From Tetraselmis striata (lineage: Eukaryota > Chlorophyta > Chlorodendrophyceae > Chlorodendrales > Chlorodendraceae): a stretch of DNA of 64,000 nt. Location of the stretch: the NCBI GenBank assembly GCA_006384855.1, contig VCJN01002354.1, positions 1 to 64,000 of the forward strand, in the 5' to 3' direction. Every line of letters starts with the position of its first letter. The stretch's first letter is position 1. Made by a program: the position numbers and the translations under genes. Under the pieces are notes generated by a model. The model was not told the origin of the DNA. It ran no database searches and worked only from the letters and a program-made list of their open reading frames with translations. Below, one piece after another: positions 42,950 through 53,972 of this stretch.

Positions 42950-44037
42950 CTAGTATCTTGTCCCATTCCCGTGTTTGATGGCCGGCAAGGGGACGCCGAC
43001 GCAGCTTGCTGCGGAAGCGGCACCCTTGCGTAAACTGTGCGATGTCCACTTGAAACCGGTGGGAGGTCGGGCGCCTGCCGCCAGGTAGGCCTCCCGCAAC
43101 CACTCGGTAAGAGTGGCTGAACCGACCAAGTGGCAGAAGATTCCAGCGGGGAGATGCTCCAAAACTTGGGCGGCGGGCTGGCGCCGTAGAAACGGCGGCA
43201 GTAAGCGCCGCGACTGACGGTGTACCAGTCCAGCAGCTCAGCGAAGTCCGGAACGGCGGCGATGGGCAGATTCATCAGGGGCTTAGCGGAAACCCTCGTA
43301 CGCCGGTCGCCTTTCTGTTTGCGGACGTACAACAGAATGCCTCCGGACGGCCGGTCGACCACTAAATCACCGGTCTCGCAGCTAATGCCGGACTCCGCGC
43401 GGCACAGGAAGACGTACGCCGTAATCGGCGCGAGCGCGGCTCTGAAAGCGCGGATGTCCGCAATATTAGCGGGTTCCCACACCAATGTCTGCCGAAATCC
43501 AATCGCGGTGTTTAGGATGTCCGCCGCAACGGGCGCAGACAGGGCGACGCGGACGTCTTCTGCCGCAAGACGCTCTTGCTGGATGGCCAGGCCGCGGCGC
43601 GCGTCGGCCACCATTTCGCCGAGGGCGACAGGCTGGCGCTGATGGTCGCGGAAGTACTTGTTAATGGACGAGTGGTACTGTTGAAGGGACTCCGCGCCGA
43701 CGGTACCTTGCATGCCCAACCATGCAGTGTAGCGGACGATCGTGCTGGTAGTAGCTTGCAGCGGGCGTAAGCCCTCCTGCTCGCAGAAAGTAGCGAAAGA
43801 GCGCATGCCGCTGTCGTAGTTGCGGTAGGTGCCGGCAGCTAGCGAACCCGTAAGCAACCCGAGCGCCGCTTGACCAACGTCGTCGGTCCCCAACAAATAC
43901 CGGAGCTCGGCCGCCATCGATGCCGACCAGGGCGCCTCAGAGCCGGAGCGCACCGCAAGCCGGTAGCGCGCGCGTCGAGTGTGGGACAGGCGGCCCGGGT
44001 ACTGCACACTGTACTGCAGCGACGGCTGCACGGCCAT
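42950..44037 (-). pseudogene. DIRS-like tyrosine recombinase, frameshifted and 3'-truncated
   Basis: ATG at 44,037, eight bases after the RT-RNase H stop (44,046-44,048). The core-binding domain is clear (AAGTYRNYDSGMRSFATFCE, YTAWLGMQ, SINKYFRDH). The catalytic domain changes frame near 43,165 and then shows WTSHSLRKGAASAA, the H-x-x-R box. The end differs from the related recombinase at 57-59 kb: after IKHGNG the frame runs into the element's left end, so the catalytic Tyr segment is missing. Related to the 56-59 kb protein by the shared TTSTIVRYTAW / ATATVVRYVAW region. Confidence 0.7.
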
Positions 44038-44045
44038 AGCCCGGC

Positions 44046-44678
44046 CTAGCGACCCACGGCGGAGGTGCAGCCATGCCGGCGTGGTAGCCGAAAGGCCACG
44101 ACGCTCCAGCCGGGCCGTCCGACCCCCGCGCGCGTTCCCCGCCGCCCAGGAAAGAAGAGGTCGCGGGTAGGCGGGTAGACAATCGTCTCGGTGGCGAGGT
44201 CCTGCAGCAGCTGGTACCAACGCCGTCTTGGCCAGTGAGGCGCGATGACCGTGGCGGACGCGCCCGACTGTCGCAGTTTGTCCGCCAAATCGTCCAACAA
44301 ACCCCACGGGGGATTGCAATAATTGTGTTCCCTGCGCCAGAACTCGTCCGGCAAATGGAGAGAATCCACCGCTTCGCAATGCGGGTCGCGCCAGCGGGAA
44401 TTGTACTGTGGAAGTTGCGTATTTTCCATAGACGCAAATCTGTCGACGGTGTGCGGACCCCACAAGCGCTGCAGGTACGCGAATATCCGCGGATTGAGCT
44501 GCCAGTCGGAGTCGTCCAGCTCCCTGCTGAGTCGGTCCGCCCAAACGTTGGCTGCAGACTGGATGTACCGGGGCCTGATGTAGATGTCGTGAATATCCAG
44601 GAGGTGCCACAGCTTGCGGAGCTCCTCCATCATGACGGGCGACCGAGAGGTAAGGTTGGTTAGCGCCGCCACTACTGC
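44046..44678 (-). pseudogene. DIRS-like RNase H and downstream domain (3' part of RT ORF)
   Basis: Same frame as the RT part on the other side of the inserted LTR. It starts in the RNase H C-terminal part and continues with IYIRPRYIQSAANVWADRLS, GPHTVDRFASMEN and HNYCNPPWGLL ... VIAPHWPRRRW, the conserved block that follows RNase H in DIRS and PAT elements. Ends with TAG at 44,046. Confidence 0.75.
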
Positions 44679-44683
44679 CGTGT

Positions 44684-45500
44684 TGTTACAGCCCCCTTAG
44701 GACTTAGGCCGAATAGTCGTCTAGCCATAGATAGTCCTAAAGCAGGAGCTGTGTCGAGGGCCCATTGGATCGTTATTCCACACGGCCAGGAATAATGAGC
44801 GGAGAGTTGGGAAAAGGGATTCTTACAATACCGGAATGCCGGTAACCTGGGTGACTGGCCCGGCGGTGGTTTTGCCGGCCTATTTATAGTCGCTGGTTTC
44901 CGTCATTCCGTGCGCTGCGTATAGAGTCCAATTTCCACCACTTGTGCTGCGTGTAACTACTATACTAATACTAAAATCGACGTGTGCGGTCCAAACCCGC
45001 GGCCCGTCGCTATTTTAGTAACACACAGCTAAATACAGACAGGTTGCTAGCACCGTCGATATAATATTTATATCTACTATTGCTATAGCAAATGCTATAG
45101 CGTTCTAGATGGTTCTAGTAGGCTCTAGCTACTACTACTAACACTCCACTAAGGCAGCGCTCCATCATCTCACGCTTGGTATCATCATCCTCTATTAACA
45201 GGTGACACCATAGCGTACGACAATCGCGCTCCTGCTGGTACGCAGGCGTAAGTACAGGTTACTCGCACCCCATGTGGGTACTCGTAATACTGTCCTGCAC
45301 TACTAGTCGCCTGGTAGTCGCTCGTACTGACGCCTCGTCGTCCTCGTACCAGTACTTCGCCTTCACTTGTACTCGCACTCGCAATGCTCATACTCGTACT
45401 TCGCTTGGCTTGTACTCGTTCTCGTCCGCCTCAGTCGCCAGTTCTTCGCTCCTTCGTCGGCTCCCGCAGTACAAAGTACAGCAGTGTAGAGTACATAACA
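44684..45500. mobile_element. Solo LTR of the 1.9-kb family, 5-bp TSD
   Basis: 817 bp from TGTTA to TAACA, homologous along its full length to the LTRs at 1,864-7,853 with scattered differences. Flanked by CGTGT on both sides (44,679-44,683 and 45,501-45,505). It lies inside the RNase H domain of the DIRS-like element. LTR plus duplication add 822 bp, a multiple of three, so the frame is the same on both sides, although the LTR itself contains stops. Confidence 0.92.
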
Positions 45501-45505
45501 CGTGT

Positions 45506-46907
45506 TGTCCTCGTGCAACAAGACGCGCCGTCCTCGGAGCTGCGGCAGGAACGATTCGACCGCGTGACGTACCGCGCGAAGCTCCTTCCACGTGATGTGA
45601 TGCGAGCGGTCGTCCTCGTACCAGAAGCCGCGCGCCTGGTAAGCGCTGTTGTTGTTCAGCACAGCCCCCCAGCCATACGAGCTGGAGTCCGCGTGCAGAT
45701 ACGCGGTCTCCACAGGCTTGTATATAGAGCGACCGTTGTGCTGCGCAGGTACTTGGGTCCACCATTCTAGGTCGCGGCGCAGCTGGTTTGTCATCTTGAC
45801 GCGCCCGCCCCAGCCCTGCCGGGTTGCGAGGACGCAGTGCAGCTCTCGCAAAAAGAAACGGGCCGGCGTAACTGCCAAGTACAGGAACTGCGCCTTGCCC
45901 GCAAAGGACGCCAGCTGCCGAGCTGGGAGCCAGCGCTTGTTGGAGGTTGCTCGGCCAAGGAGAGAACGGGCGGCCTTGGCTAGCGCGATGAGCTTCTCCT
46001 CGGGGGCGCGGAACTCGCCGCGCTGCAGCTCGATGATCAGGCCCAGGTGAGGGCCGACCTGGGTGGGCTCCCAGACTCCCTTGTTGGGGTTGCGCAGCAG
46101 GCCCAGGCGGTCCAGCAAGGTGCTTAACCGGACGAGTAGCTCCAGGGCTGTCTCGCGGGAGTCCGCGAGGAAAAGGAAGTCGTCCATATAGGGTAGGAGC
46201 CGCTCGCCCCGCCAGCGAGTGTTGCGCATGAAACGGCGCGTAGGCTTGGACGGGGCCGTGGGAGCCAACGCTGGGTCGCGCCGCTTCAGGGGCGTCCGCA
46301 GGTAGTCCGTAAAGGCCGCCGTCAACTTGCAGAAGTAGTACGACGAGCCTGTCCAACCCATCGGTAGGCACGCAAGTCGCCACAGCTCCCCTCGGTAGTT
46401 CACGGTAAAGAAGTCGCGGTCCTCCTCCCGAATCCCAAGGGCGTAGTAGCCATCGGCCAGGTCCATCGACACGAACCAATCTCCCACGCGCGCAAGGTGC
46501 CGCAGGTGCTTGAGCGTTTCGTAGGACATCGTGAAAGTCTTGTACCACTTGTTGAGCTCCCGTAGGTCGATGATGAGGCGCCACTTGTTGGTACCGGGCT
46601 TGGGGACTAGAAACATTCTGGATACCCACTTGTTGCAGTGTCCTCGCTCCCACGCGCCAATCGCCTCGAAGCGGGGCAGTGCTGTAGCCATGAAGTCCAG
46701 TTGTGCCTGAGTGGCGTCGCGCATAGAGACGCCGTGGTTGTAGGGGCGAGGGCGTCGCCCGTTCTTGAAGCGTATCCGGACCCCTTGGCGGATCCAACTC
46801 AAGACTTGCCCGCTCGCGCCGATGCTTTCCCAGTCGCGCCATCTTCTCCGCACGCGGTGTCGCATGTAGAGGGAGGTAGGCGTACATGAGTCGGCGCGGC
46901 GGGCCAC
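45506..46907 (-). pseudogene. DIRS-like reverse transcriptase and RNase H (5' part)
   Basis: Minus strand from an ATG at 46,907. RT landmarks: WVSRMFLVPKPGTNKWRLII (motif 1-2), SMDLADGYYALGI (motif A), LPMGWTGSSYYF (motif B), LPYMDDFLFL (YxDD box, YMDD, catalytic) and HLGLIIELQRGEFRAP (motif E). RNase H begins at YLHADSSSYGWGAVL and reaches LLHEDN just before the inserted LTR. The ORF start overlaps the gag ORF end by about 109 bp in another frame. The RT itself looks intact up to the insertion. Confidence 0.88.
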
Positions 46908-47503
46908 ACCGTCATTTGGTGACCTTGCTTGGCCTTGGCCTTGTCGGACGCTGCGGCTGCCGCTGCGGCCTTCCGCGCTGCAGCGGCTTGCTCGCGTTGC
47001 TTGCGCCTCTCGGCGGACTCTGTGGGGGCGGGCTTGTCGGGGGTAGCCTTGGCGAACGCGGCCGCGGCACGGGCCTTGCCGGCTGCGGAAAGGCTGATCT
47101 CGAGGGTCTTGTCGTCGAACGCTCGGCGGAGTTGGTCGAGTTGCCCGGACACGGCGATGCGCCGTGGGGTGCAGAACTTTGCGTGGGCGAGCTCGGCGAA
47201 AACGCGGTCCGCCTCTGTAGCCGTTGGTCCATTCTTGGCGAGCTGGAGGTAGCCCAACCGGGAACGGGTGGCCTCCTCCGTCGCCAAGTGGGTGCGGTAG
47301 CAGGCGCGGAGCTCGGCAAGGGCCGCAGCCTTGCTTGCAGGCGTAGCAGACTCGGTCGAAAGCGACTCCAGAGCGCCGCGCATCGCCTCGTTGGCGCAGC
47401 TACTGAAGACGGCATAGCAGCCTAGGTGCAGGTATTCGTCGTACGCTGCCTGACTCCGCTTCTCCGCGAGGGCGCGGGCGGTGTCGTCGGTCAGGGTCCA
47501 CAA
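46799..47503 (-). CDS. DIRS-like gag-like ORF, C-terminal part
   Basis: 234 codons, helical and Ala/Lys/Arg-rich, with QAAYDEYLHLGCYAVFSSCA, LAELRACYRTHLATEEATRS and a highly charged tail (AERRKQREQAAAARKAA). No zinc knuckle. It overlaps the RT ORF by 109 bp. The first codon shown is not ATG; the protein continues upstream across a G-run. Confidence 0.6.
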   Translation of the reverse strand: MWTLTDDTARALAEKRSQAAYDEYLHLGCYAVFSSCANEAMRGALESLSTESATPASKAAALAELRACYRTHLATEEATRSRLGYLQLAKNGPTATEADRVFAELAHAKFCTPRRIAVSGQLDQLRRAFDDKTLEISLSAAGKARAAAAFAKATPDKPAPTESAERRKQREQAAAARKAAAAAAASDKAKAKQGHQMTVWPAAPTHVRLPPSTCDTACGEDGATGKASARAGKS

Positions 47504-47940
47504 GCGGGGCTCGTCGACGTCGCGCGGGGGGCGCTCCAGACCGGGGGGGGGGGAGGGACTCGGCCGTAGTAGGCAAAGTCGACGTACTCGAGCTCGTTGT
47601 CGGGTGCGTCTAGCTCAGCAGGAAGGGGCTCTTGCGCTCCTTGCTCACCACCCTCGGGCGCAGACGTGCCCACGGGGTTGGCTGGCTGGGTGCCTTCGGG
47701 AGGAAGCGGGTTAGTGGGGGGGGGGGGGGGGCGAGTCGAGCGAGCAAGGCAGCCGTAGCAGCCTCAAACTGCCCGGCCAGCCGCTTCTCCAGGGCTTCCG
47801 CTTGGGCCGTCAGGCGTTTTTCCAATTCCGCGACAGATGCCGCCGTGGCGCCGCCCGGGCGTCGTCCACTAAGGCGTCTTCCGGTACAGGGCGAGGGGGC
47901 ATCCTGCTGTCGCGGGGTGGGGAAGGTGTAGCGTCTCGGG
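47491..47940 (-). pseudogene. DIRS-like gag N-terminal part, broken at G-runs
   Basis: Two overlapping frames: one with EKRLTAQAEALEKRLAGQFE (coiled coil) and one with DAPDNELEYVDFAYYGRVPP. They are separated by poly-G runs at about 47,717-47,731 and 47,547-47,558, where length changes shift the frame. Confidence 0.5.
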
Positions 47941-48012
47941 AGGATGAGGCTCGGGTCCGAGTCGGCATAGAGTAAGCTGACACTCTGCTCGACTGCTAGA
48001 GTCGAGACTGCT

Positions 48013-48186
48013 TGCGCGAGCCGGTTGAGGCGAGCGCAAAGCAGAGAGTGCCTGTGCCCGAGGGTGGATCCCTCAGGTCGTAGTGCTGGTGCGGGCCGGC
48101 AGGCCTTATAGTCCGTGCGCCGACCTCGGGGGTCGTGCGCAGTACAACATAGCTAATGTACTGTAAACCTCTAGATGACTACATCT
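48013..48186. repeat. Copy of the 35,863-36,035 block
   Basis: gcgagccggttgaggcgagc through cctctagatgactacatct, with only a few differences from the first copy and the same orientation. It sits at the right edge of the DIRS-like element and is probably part of its terminal region. Confidence 0.8.
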
Positions 48187-48197
48187 GACCATATAAT

Positions 48198-49596
48198 TAC
48201 ATGAGCTAGCAGCAGAAGGCGATATCGGAAATCACCAAAATAAAAGGCAATCAGAAAGGTCCTCTACATCGACTGCGGGGTGGAAGCAGTAACATGAGAA
48301 GACGCAGAGTGGGCACGAGCACACGCATCAGACTTGGCCATCTGCACACCGGCAGAGAGAATGCCGCCCAGGGTACCATGCACGCAAGCCGAGACCCGCT
48401 GCAACAGCCCCCGCCGTGTGCGCGACAGGTGACGGCGGAACTCAGCATGTTGGCCGGCGACAAAGTTTCGAAGTGCCTGAACGGATTGACCACGAAGAAA
48501 GCAAGAGGTCGGGGCGGAAGGACCGCCAGGGAAGTTGCGCACAGCCAACAGCACCGCGAAGATGTAGACCACAGTCAAAGCGGACTTCCCGAGTCGGCCG
48601 CGGTCCTCAACCACAAAAGGGTAGTACCGGTGAACACCCTGCACTGGGGCGGAAGACGCCCGGTCCGCTGCCAACTTAGCATGCTCCGCCTCGGTCGCCG
48701 CGATTCCCGGGATGCACCAGCGGGGGTCGTTGCTCCAAGTGGGGGTCGTGGAGGACACGCACGCGAAGTCGATCATGTAATCGCACGCTGCCCCTCCCCA
48801 CCCCGCCAGCGTCAGGTCCGACGGCCGCGAGCGGTCCGCTGGGCGCAGCCCACTCGTCTCAAGGGTCAAGTCGCCGGCTCCCGAGCGGTCCCGGTCAAGC
48901 ACCGCCCCCGCATCAATTGCCACAGATGCCCACAGATTCTTCAAAGCGGTATGCATGCGGTGCTTGTAGTTCGCTACGGGGCATATGGGTAGATGATCCA
49001 CGATGAAATCCGTAGCGCTCCGGTTCGAGCCATCCGTAGAGCGAAGCCATAAGGGATCAATACCACACGTTGGGCCAGGGCAAGTGACAAGCGCGGAACC
49101 TCCGCGCGGGCAAAGGCCCAGTACCCGCGCAACGGCGGCCGCATAAGCAGCATGGGGAATCTTGCGGGCGGACTCGTGATCCGACTGGAAAAGCGATAGG
49201 GAGCCCGGCCCGCACGCGCTGTACAGGCGCAGGGTATCAAGTCGCGAGGCCGCTGCACCAGTACGTTGGAAGCTGAGATCGAGGGCCACGAAGTCACGCA
49301 AGCGAATCGCACGGCCGAGGTGGCGTTGGACAACCATGGTCGTGGGTTGATCATCGGAGGTCGCACCCGAACCCGTACCCGAGGGCGGAGCAGTAGAACC
49401 TGGCAGCGATTCTGGGAGTGAAACAGTGGCTGCTGACGGAGGGTGTGCCACTAATTCGCCCGGCGACGGTATCTTCAGAGCTACAAAAGCGCATGTAGTA
49501 ACGGTATTGGCAGTACTCGTACCACCGATAGGAAGCAATTGCTGGGCAGCAGAGGCGGCCTCACCAGTACCAACTCCAAGAGGAGTGGCCGTAAAA
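48198..49596 (-). mobile_element. 5'-truncated R2-like element copy 2, 11-bp TSD
   Basis: Homologous to 12,926-14,340 of copy 1. Flanked by GACCATATAAT at 48,187-48,197 and 49,597-49,607. Truncation at the 5' side and a precise target duplication are the signature of target-primed reverse transcription. It inserted next to the 48,013-48,186 block. Confidence 0.88.
48264..49596 (-). CDS. R2-like C-terminal polypeptide, open frame
   Basis: About 440 codons open from the truncation point to the stop at 48,264. It shows the full linker, Cys/His knuckle (CPRGGSALVTCPGPTCGIDP ... HLPICP) and endonuclease-like region (RPSDLTLAGWGGAACDYMID ... VVEDRGRLGK) without the frameshifts seen in copy 1. The RT is absent because of 5' truncation, and there is no native start codon. 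It is the better template for defining the family. Confidence 0.7.
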
Positions 49597-49607
49597 GACC
49601 ATATAAT

Positions 49608-50023
49608 GCCCTCGCCGTGTGCTAATACCATGAAAGTACTTGTGTACGAGAATACATACAGGTACGCCGCGTGTACACGTCATGCTGACGCGGACAACCC
49701 TTATTTGCCAGGTACTAGGGTGAATTACAGAAAGGCCGGTAACAAATCCACCAGCACTTATACAGCAGTACCAGTACTGACTAAAAGATTAATACGTCAG
49801 TACGTATAGCAAGCAGCGCCGCGCCTATATAAAAGCGGGACGTACCCGCACCCGTACCCACGACTGCAGCAGCTGATGAGCGCGCGCGCTACCAGTACTA
49901 TATCCATACTGCTCGTCGATCGTAGATTCGTAGTCGTCGCGCGCGCTAGTACCGTCGATGAACTATACGACGACTACCGGTACTGGCACTGGTATGTAGC
50001 GCGGATTACAATAAGGCCGTTTT
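49608..50023. other. Spacer
   Basis: Rich in tac, gta and cgtac words (accagtactgactaa, gcgcgcgctaccagtac). No gene seen. Confidence 0.5.
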
Positions 50024-52593
50024 GATCTAAACGTGTTTATGGGGTTTCCTGACGGACTGAATCTGTCCTAGTGCGACCCGTACGGTCTGTTAGTGGTTTC
50101 AAGCGTTTAAGTAACTGCTCCCATCGGGTTTTGGTACGGACTGCCCCATCGCCCGCGAGCCCTGCGCTCCCGGCCAGGGAGCTGCTTATTAGGACAGCCA
50201 CCAGCAGCTCGTCTGCCATCTTCGAGCTCGCGCGATCGCTGCCTTCGGCAACGCCTTCGCGTACTAATTGTGCGTGCGAGGGTCATAGAGGCTGAACAAG
50301 TCTGCACCGAGGTTCATCCACCTGGTATTGAGTCGTCGTGCCGCGCACATTCGTTACAACATCAGACAGAGACAGACAACCCCTCGGTAATGTGGGTTTC
50401 CCTACACGATCGTGCGCCCGGGGGCGTTTTCCGTTTTTGCCATGGCTTTGCAGCTGGGACGTTTTTGGGTAGCGATGCGCACGGCAAGAAATTATAGATG
50501 GGGGTTTCCCGTTGGGTGGTTTAAACCTCAATACCCGAAGTCGATTCGCAGTACATGCCTTCGGGGCTCTCGTAGTGAAGCGCCCTCTCGCAGTAGCCAA
50601 CTCTGACTTGAGGTTTAGGTGAGGTGGACGCGCTTGGCACCATGGCCGCTGCTCGTCACGGTTGTCAACGACGACAACTACGCCCACCGCAACAAATCGG
50701 CGCGGACGGAGGAGGACATCGAGGACGTCCGTGTCGTCGGGGCGACCACTTGTTGGCCCGCAAGACACTGCAACCCAGTCCGCGTGTCCTTGCAACATGG
50801 CGTCGTGGCATCAACGGTCGTTACATGCTGTGGTTTTCCGGAACTACTCGCGAAATTGGTATGTTACGGGGGTGGCGCCGCTCATGCGCCGGTGTTTTGA
50901 GAGGGCTCGTTGCCCTCGTCCCAATCATGCGTCAGCAACGTTTGTTGTGGTCGCAGTGGGAGGCGTTTGTGTGGCTCGTGCCGATGCGTCTCCGACCTCC
51001 TACTGCAACGTCATCGTCACAAGGACCACGACAACATGCAACTGCCCGCCGGGGGGCAGCTCTACCACCTGTCGTGCCTGGCGTCTCATGGTGTACGTAA
51101 CTACCCCTGGTCAACTCTGGGTTTGGAACCTACCTCGGCGACCGTCGCTGGTGCATCAGCAGCGGCTCCCTCGTCGTCACCCTTGCCCCGACATCATTGG
51201 CATCGTTACGGGCCGGCATAGATAGGCCACAAGGGCCTCTATGCCGGCCAACCCGCTTCCAACGTCACGGCAACGCCTCTGTGACAATACGAGCTGCCCG
51301 CCGGGGGAAAGCTCCGCCACCTAACGCGACTTGTGCGTTTCGTGGCATCATCCTTAGCCGGCGCTTTGCGGGGTGGTCAACAACCGTCGCTGGTGCAGCA
51401 GCGGCGGCCGGCTCACCGCTCTTCGCGAAGAAAAACCCACGGCGACAGCTTACTGAGTAGGCGGGTCTTCTGCGACGTCGCCGACAACCGACCCCGACAC
51501 ACCTAAGAGCCGGTACGACACGACCACACAAGGTCCCACGTTCCCGCGCCCCTCGGCGTTGTGCGTTTCACTCGCCGCTCTTCGCGCAAAGGGGCGAAAC
51601 AACCACCGCTGGTGATGGCTGCAACATTACATAGCTGTCTTCGCGCGTTGATGCGTGTCCACCCCTCGTAACGTGCATCGCCAGTACATGTACATAGTTA
51701 CCATCGCGTCGGGTACATCGTGCCAGTACTTCAACTAGCTGTACGCGGCGCGCTCGCGCTCTCGTGCACGCAACTGCACACGTCCTACTGTGCCACTGCT
51801 TTGATGGGCGCTCGTCGCCAACTTGGCCACTTCTACCCCTGCTTCTACTGGTCTGCAGTTCTGGCTCGTGCCGCACGTCACCATGGCGCGCGGTCAATGC
51901 TAATATAGGGCACCGTCGGGAGACGGCGCCTTGATTCCGCGACACGTACTGCATATGTGATACCGGGGTCAACATCTCCCGTCCGCGTCTAATGCGCCTC
52001 CGCCTCGATCGAGGACCTCTCGGCGCGAGACCCCTTCTACAACTCAAGCACGACATCTTCCGCCTTCATCTGGTCGGCACGACTGCCGACTGCCTACGCT
52101 CGCAATCGTAAACGAACCGCGTGTAAACTGGCAAAACCAGACTCGGATGCATGATTGAAATGATCTCAACGTGTTTACGGGGTTTCCTGACGGATTAAAA
52201 CTGTCCTAGTGCGACCCGTACGGTCTGTTAGTGGTTTCAAGCGGTTAAGTAACTGCTACCGTCGGGTTTTGGTACGGGCTGCCCCAGCCATCGCCCGCGA
52301 GCCCTACCTGCGCTCCCGGCCGGGGAGCTACTTAGGACAGCCACCAGCAGCTCGTCTATCTGCCATCTTCCAGCTCGCTGCCTTCGGCAGCGCCCTCCCG
52401 TTTTCCGCCTCCGCCCTGCGGGCTCCTCCTCCGACATCCCCTCCCCTTTCGCTGAACCTTCCTAGCATTTTTTCGCCCCCGGGACAGGACTGGCACCAGT
52501 GAAACCCTTCCTAGCCATACAATGGCGCTTTTACGTGTAAAAACGCCTCCGCACTCTTTTTGGCAAAACCAGACTCGAATGCATGATTGCAAT
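50024..52593 (+). mobile_element. Split-direct-repeat element 1, no intact ORF
   Basis: A1 starts at 50,024 (gatctaaacgtgtttatggg). B1 (tggcaaaaccagactcgg..., 52,129-52,161) abuts A2 at 52,162, and B2 lies at 52,561-52,593. This is the A1 ... B1-A2 ... B2 order of Ngaro/PAT-type tyrosine-recombinase elements. The inner 1.8 kb has only broken frames with repeated cgtcg and acaac words, so it is a non-autonomous or decayed member. Confidence 0.65.
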
Positions 52594-52977
52594 AACAAAT
52601 CCACCTGTGAAAGCAGTACCGGGGTACTTTCATAAGAGCAATACAACAAGCCGCTTGGTGTTGAGACTACATGTATGATCTAAACGTGTTTATAGGGCTT
52701 CCTCCCTTGACCTAGCCGCTTTTCAGCTACAAGTGCTGCTCAATGGTACGGGAACTAGGCACATGTTGTTGCGCCCTTCTTGGGTGCAACACGAGTAGAC
52801 ATAAAAGCAGCCATAACAGCTGAGCTTGCCATCTTCCAGTTTTCATTGCGTTACACGCAACGATGTCAAAACTGTCTCGTAACATGGTGCGAGCAAGGTC
52901 ACCCCAGGTTGTTCAAGACCACACCCGGCTCACCACCCGAGCGTGATATTCTCATCCGTACGTCCGTGCGTTACCAT

Positions 52978-53851
52978 GTCAGATGGAGAAGAACCCGTCG
53001 TTGAGCCAACGCTCGAATCGCTACAAGGAGACGTGAAGGCCCAATCTACACTGCTGCGCGAGCTTACAACAGCGTTGACCTAATTGATCGCTCGTGACCG
53101 TGTTGTTGATTGAGATGGGGCACATGGCTCCGGTTCCGGGCAGCGCATCGCGGGACAGCCGACAGGCAGCGGGGGAGCCGCAGAGCGCCCCGACTTGCTA
53201 GAGCTAACCCAGAGCGGCCGTGTCGGAGCAAAATCCGCGAATGACGAGGATGACTACCTCGCGGTGCCAGAGCTACTGCAGAGAGCAGAGTCTGGTTACG
53301 AGGCCGTTCGACCGTTCAGCCGAGTGCCGGGACTCTTCCCCCTGAGCACCGACCTAACGTACGAGTACCTCAAGCAGAATGACCGGCGTCTGCCGGCCCA
53401 GGAGGAGTATTTATGGATGTCATGTTTCGGCGCCCACATGGCCGCACTTTTCGTAGCTCTCGACGAGCTGTTGCCCTACGTCCCTGCTGCAAGTCGGGAC
53501 TTCACCCCGTACCTCGCGCGAGCTCGGAACCACGCCGAAGCCATCGACAAGGCGTTTCGCTCTCGTTTGGCCTTCCTACGGAGGCTTAATGAGGTCAAGC
53601 GTGTGCACGGTGACCAAGGTGTTCTGGACGTGCTGCGAGCCCATCACTTTCAGCTTGCTTCTGAGCATCTGGGTTCTGCGATTTTTGGGGACCTCATGAG
53701 GGACTAAGAGCGTCGCGTCTTCGCGGCGACAGTTGCCAGCAACGCAAAAGCAACCGCTACTGCTTGGGTAGCGGCAGCGGCTGCATGGCGCGGGCGTGGA
53801 CGAGGACGTGGTGGTGGACGCGGGCGTGGCAGCGAGGGTGAGCACGAATGA
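52978..53851 (+). pseudogene. Degenerate gag-like gene of element 2
   Basis: Aligns with 56,362-57,237. Starts ATGTCAGATGGAGAAG as in element 3. Stops occur early (TAA at about 53,081, TGA at about 53,113) and where the intact copy has Tyr (TAA at 53,705). The terminal context gag-TGA-CGG is conserved at 53,849-53,854. Confidence 0.75.
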
Positions 53852-53972
53852 CGGTGTGGGGCGCCTTTCGTCGGAGCTGCTAGAGCTTTGCGAGGCCATC
53901 TGTCGGTGACCGCCTCAAAGCGCACCCCGGCAGCTCAACGACGGGATGAGCGCCTTATTGTGTCAGGACCTG

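Larger units (their letters stand above)
42887..48012 (-). mobile_element. DIRS-like tyrosine-recombinase retrotransposon, interrupted
   Basis: Minus-strand order: gag-like (about 47,930-46,799), RT-RNase H (46,907-44,046, split by a solo LTR), tyrosine recombinase (44,037-about 42,950). The sequence at its left edge (42,887-42,956) recurs inverted at 36,244-36,313. The combination of RT, RNase H and tyrosine recombinase in this order defines the DIRS order. Frameshifts in gag and in the recombinase plus the LTR insertion make it inactive. Confidence 0.8.
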
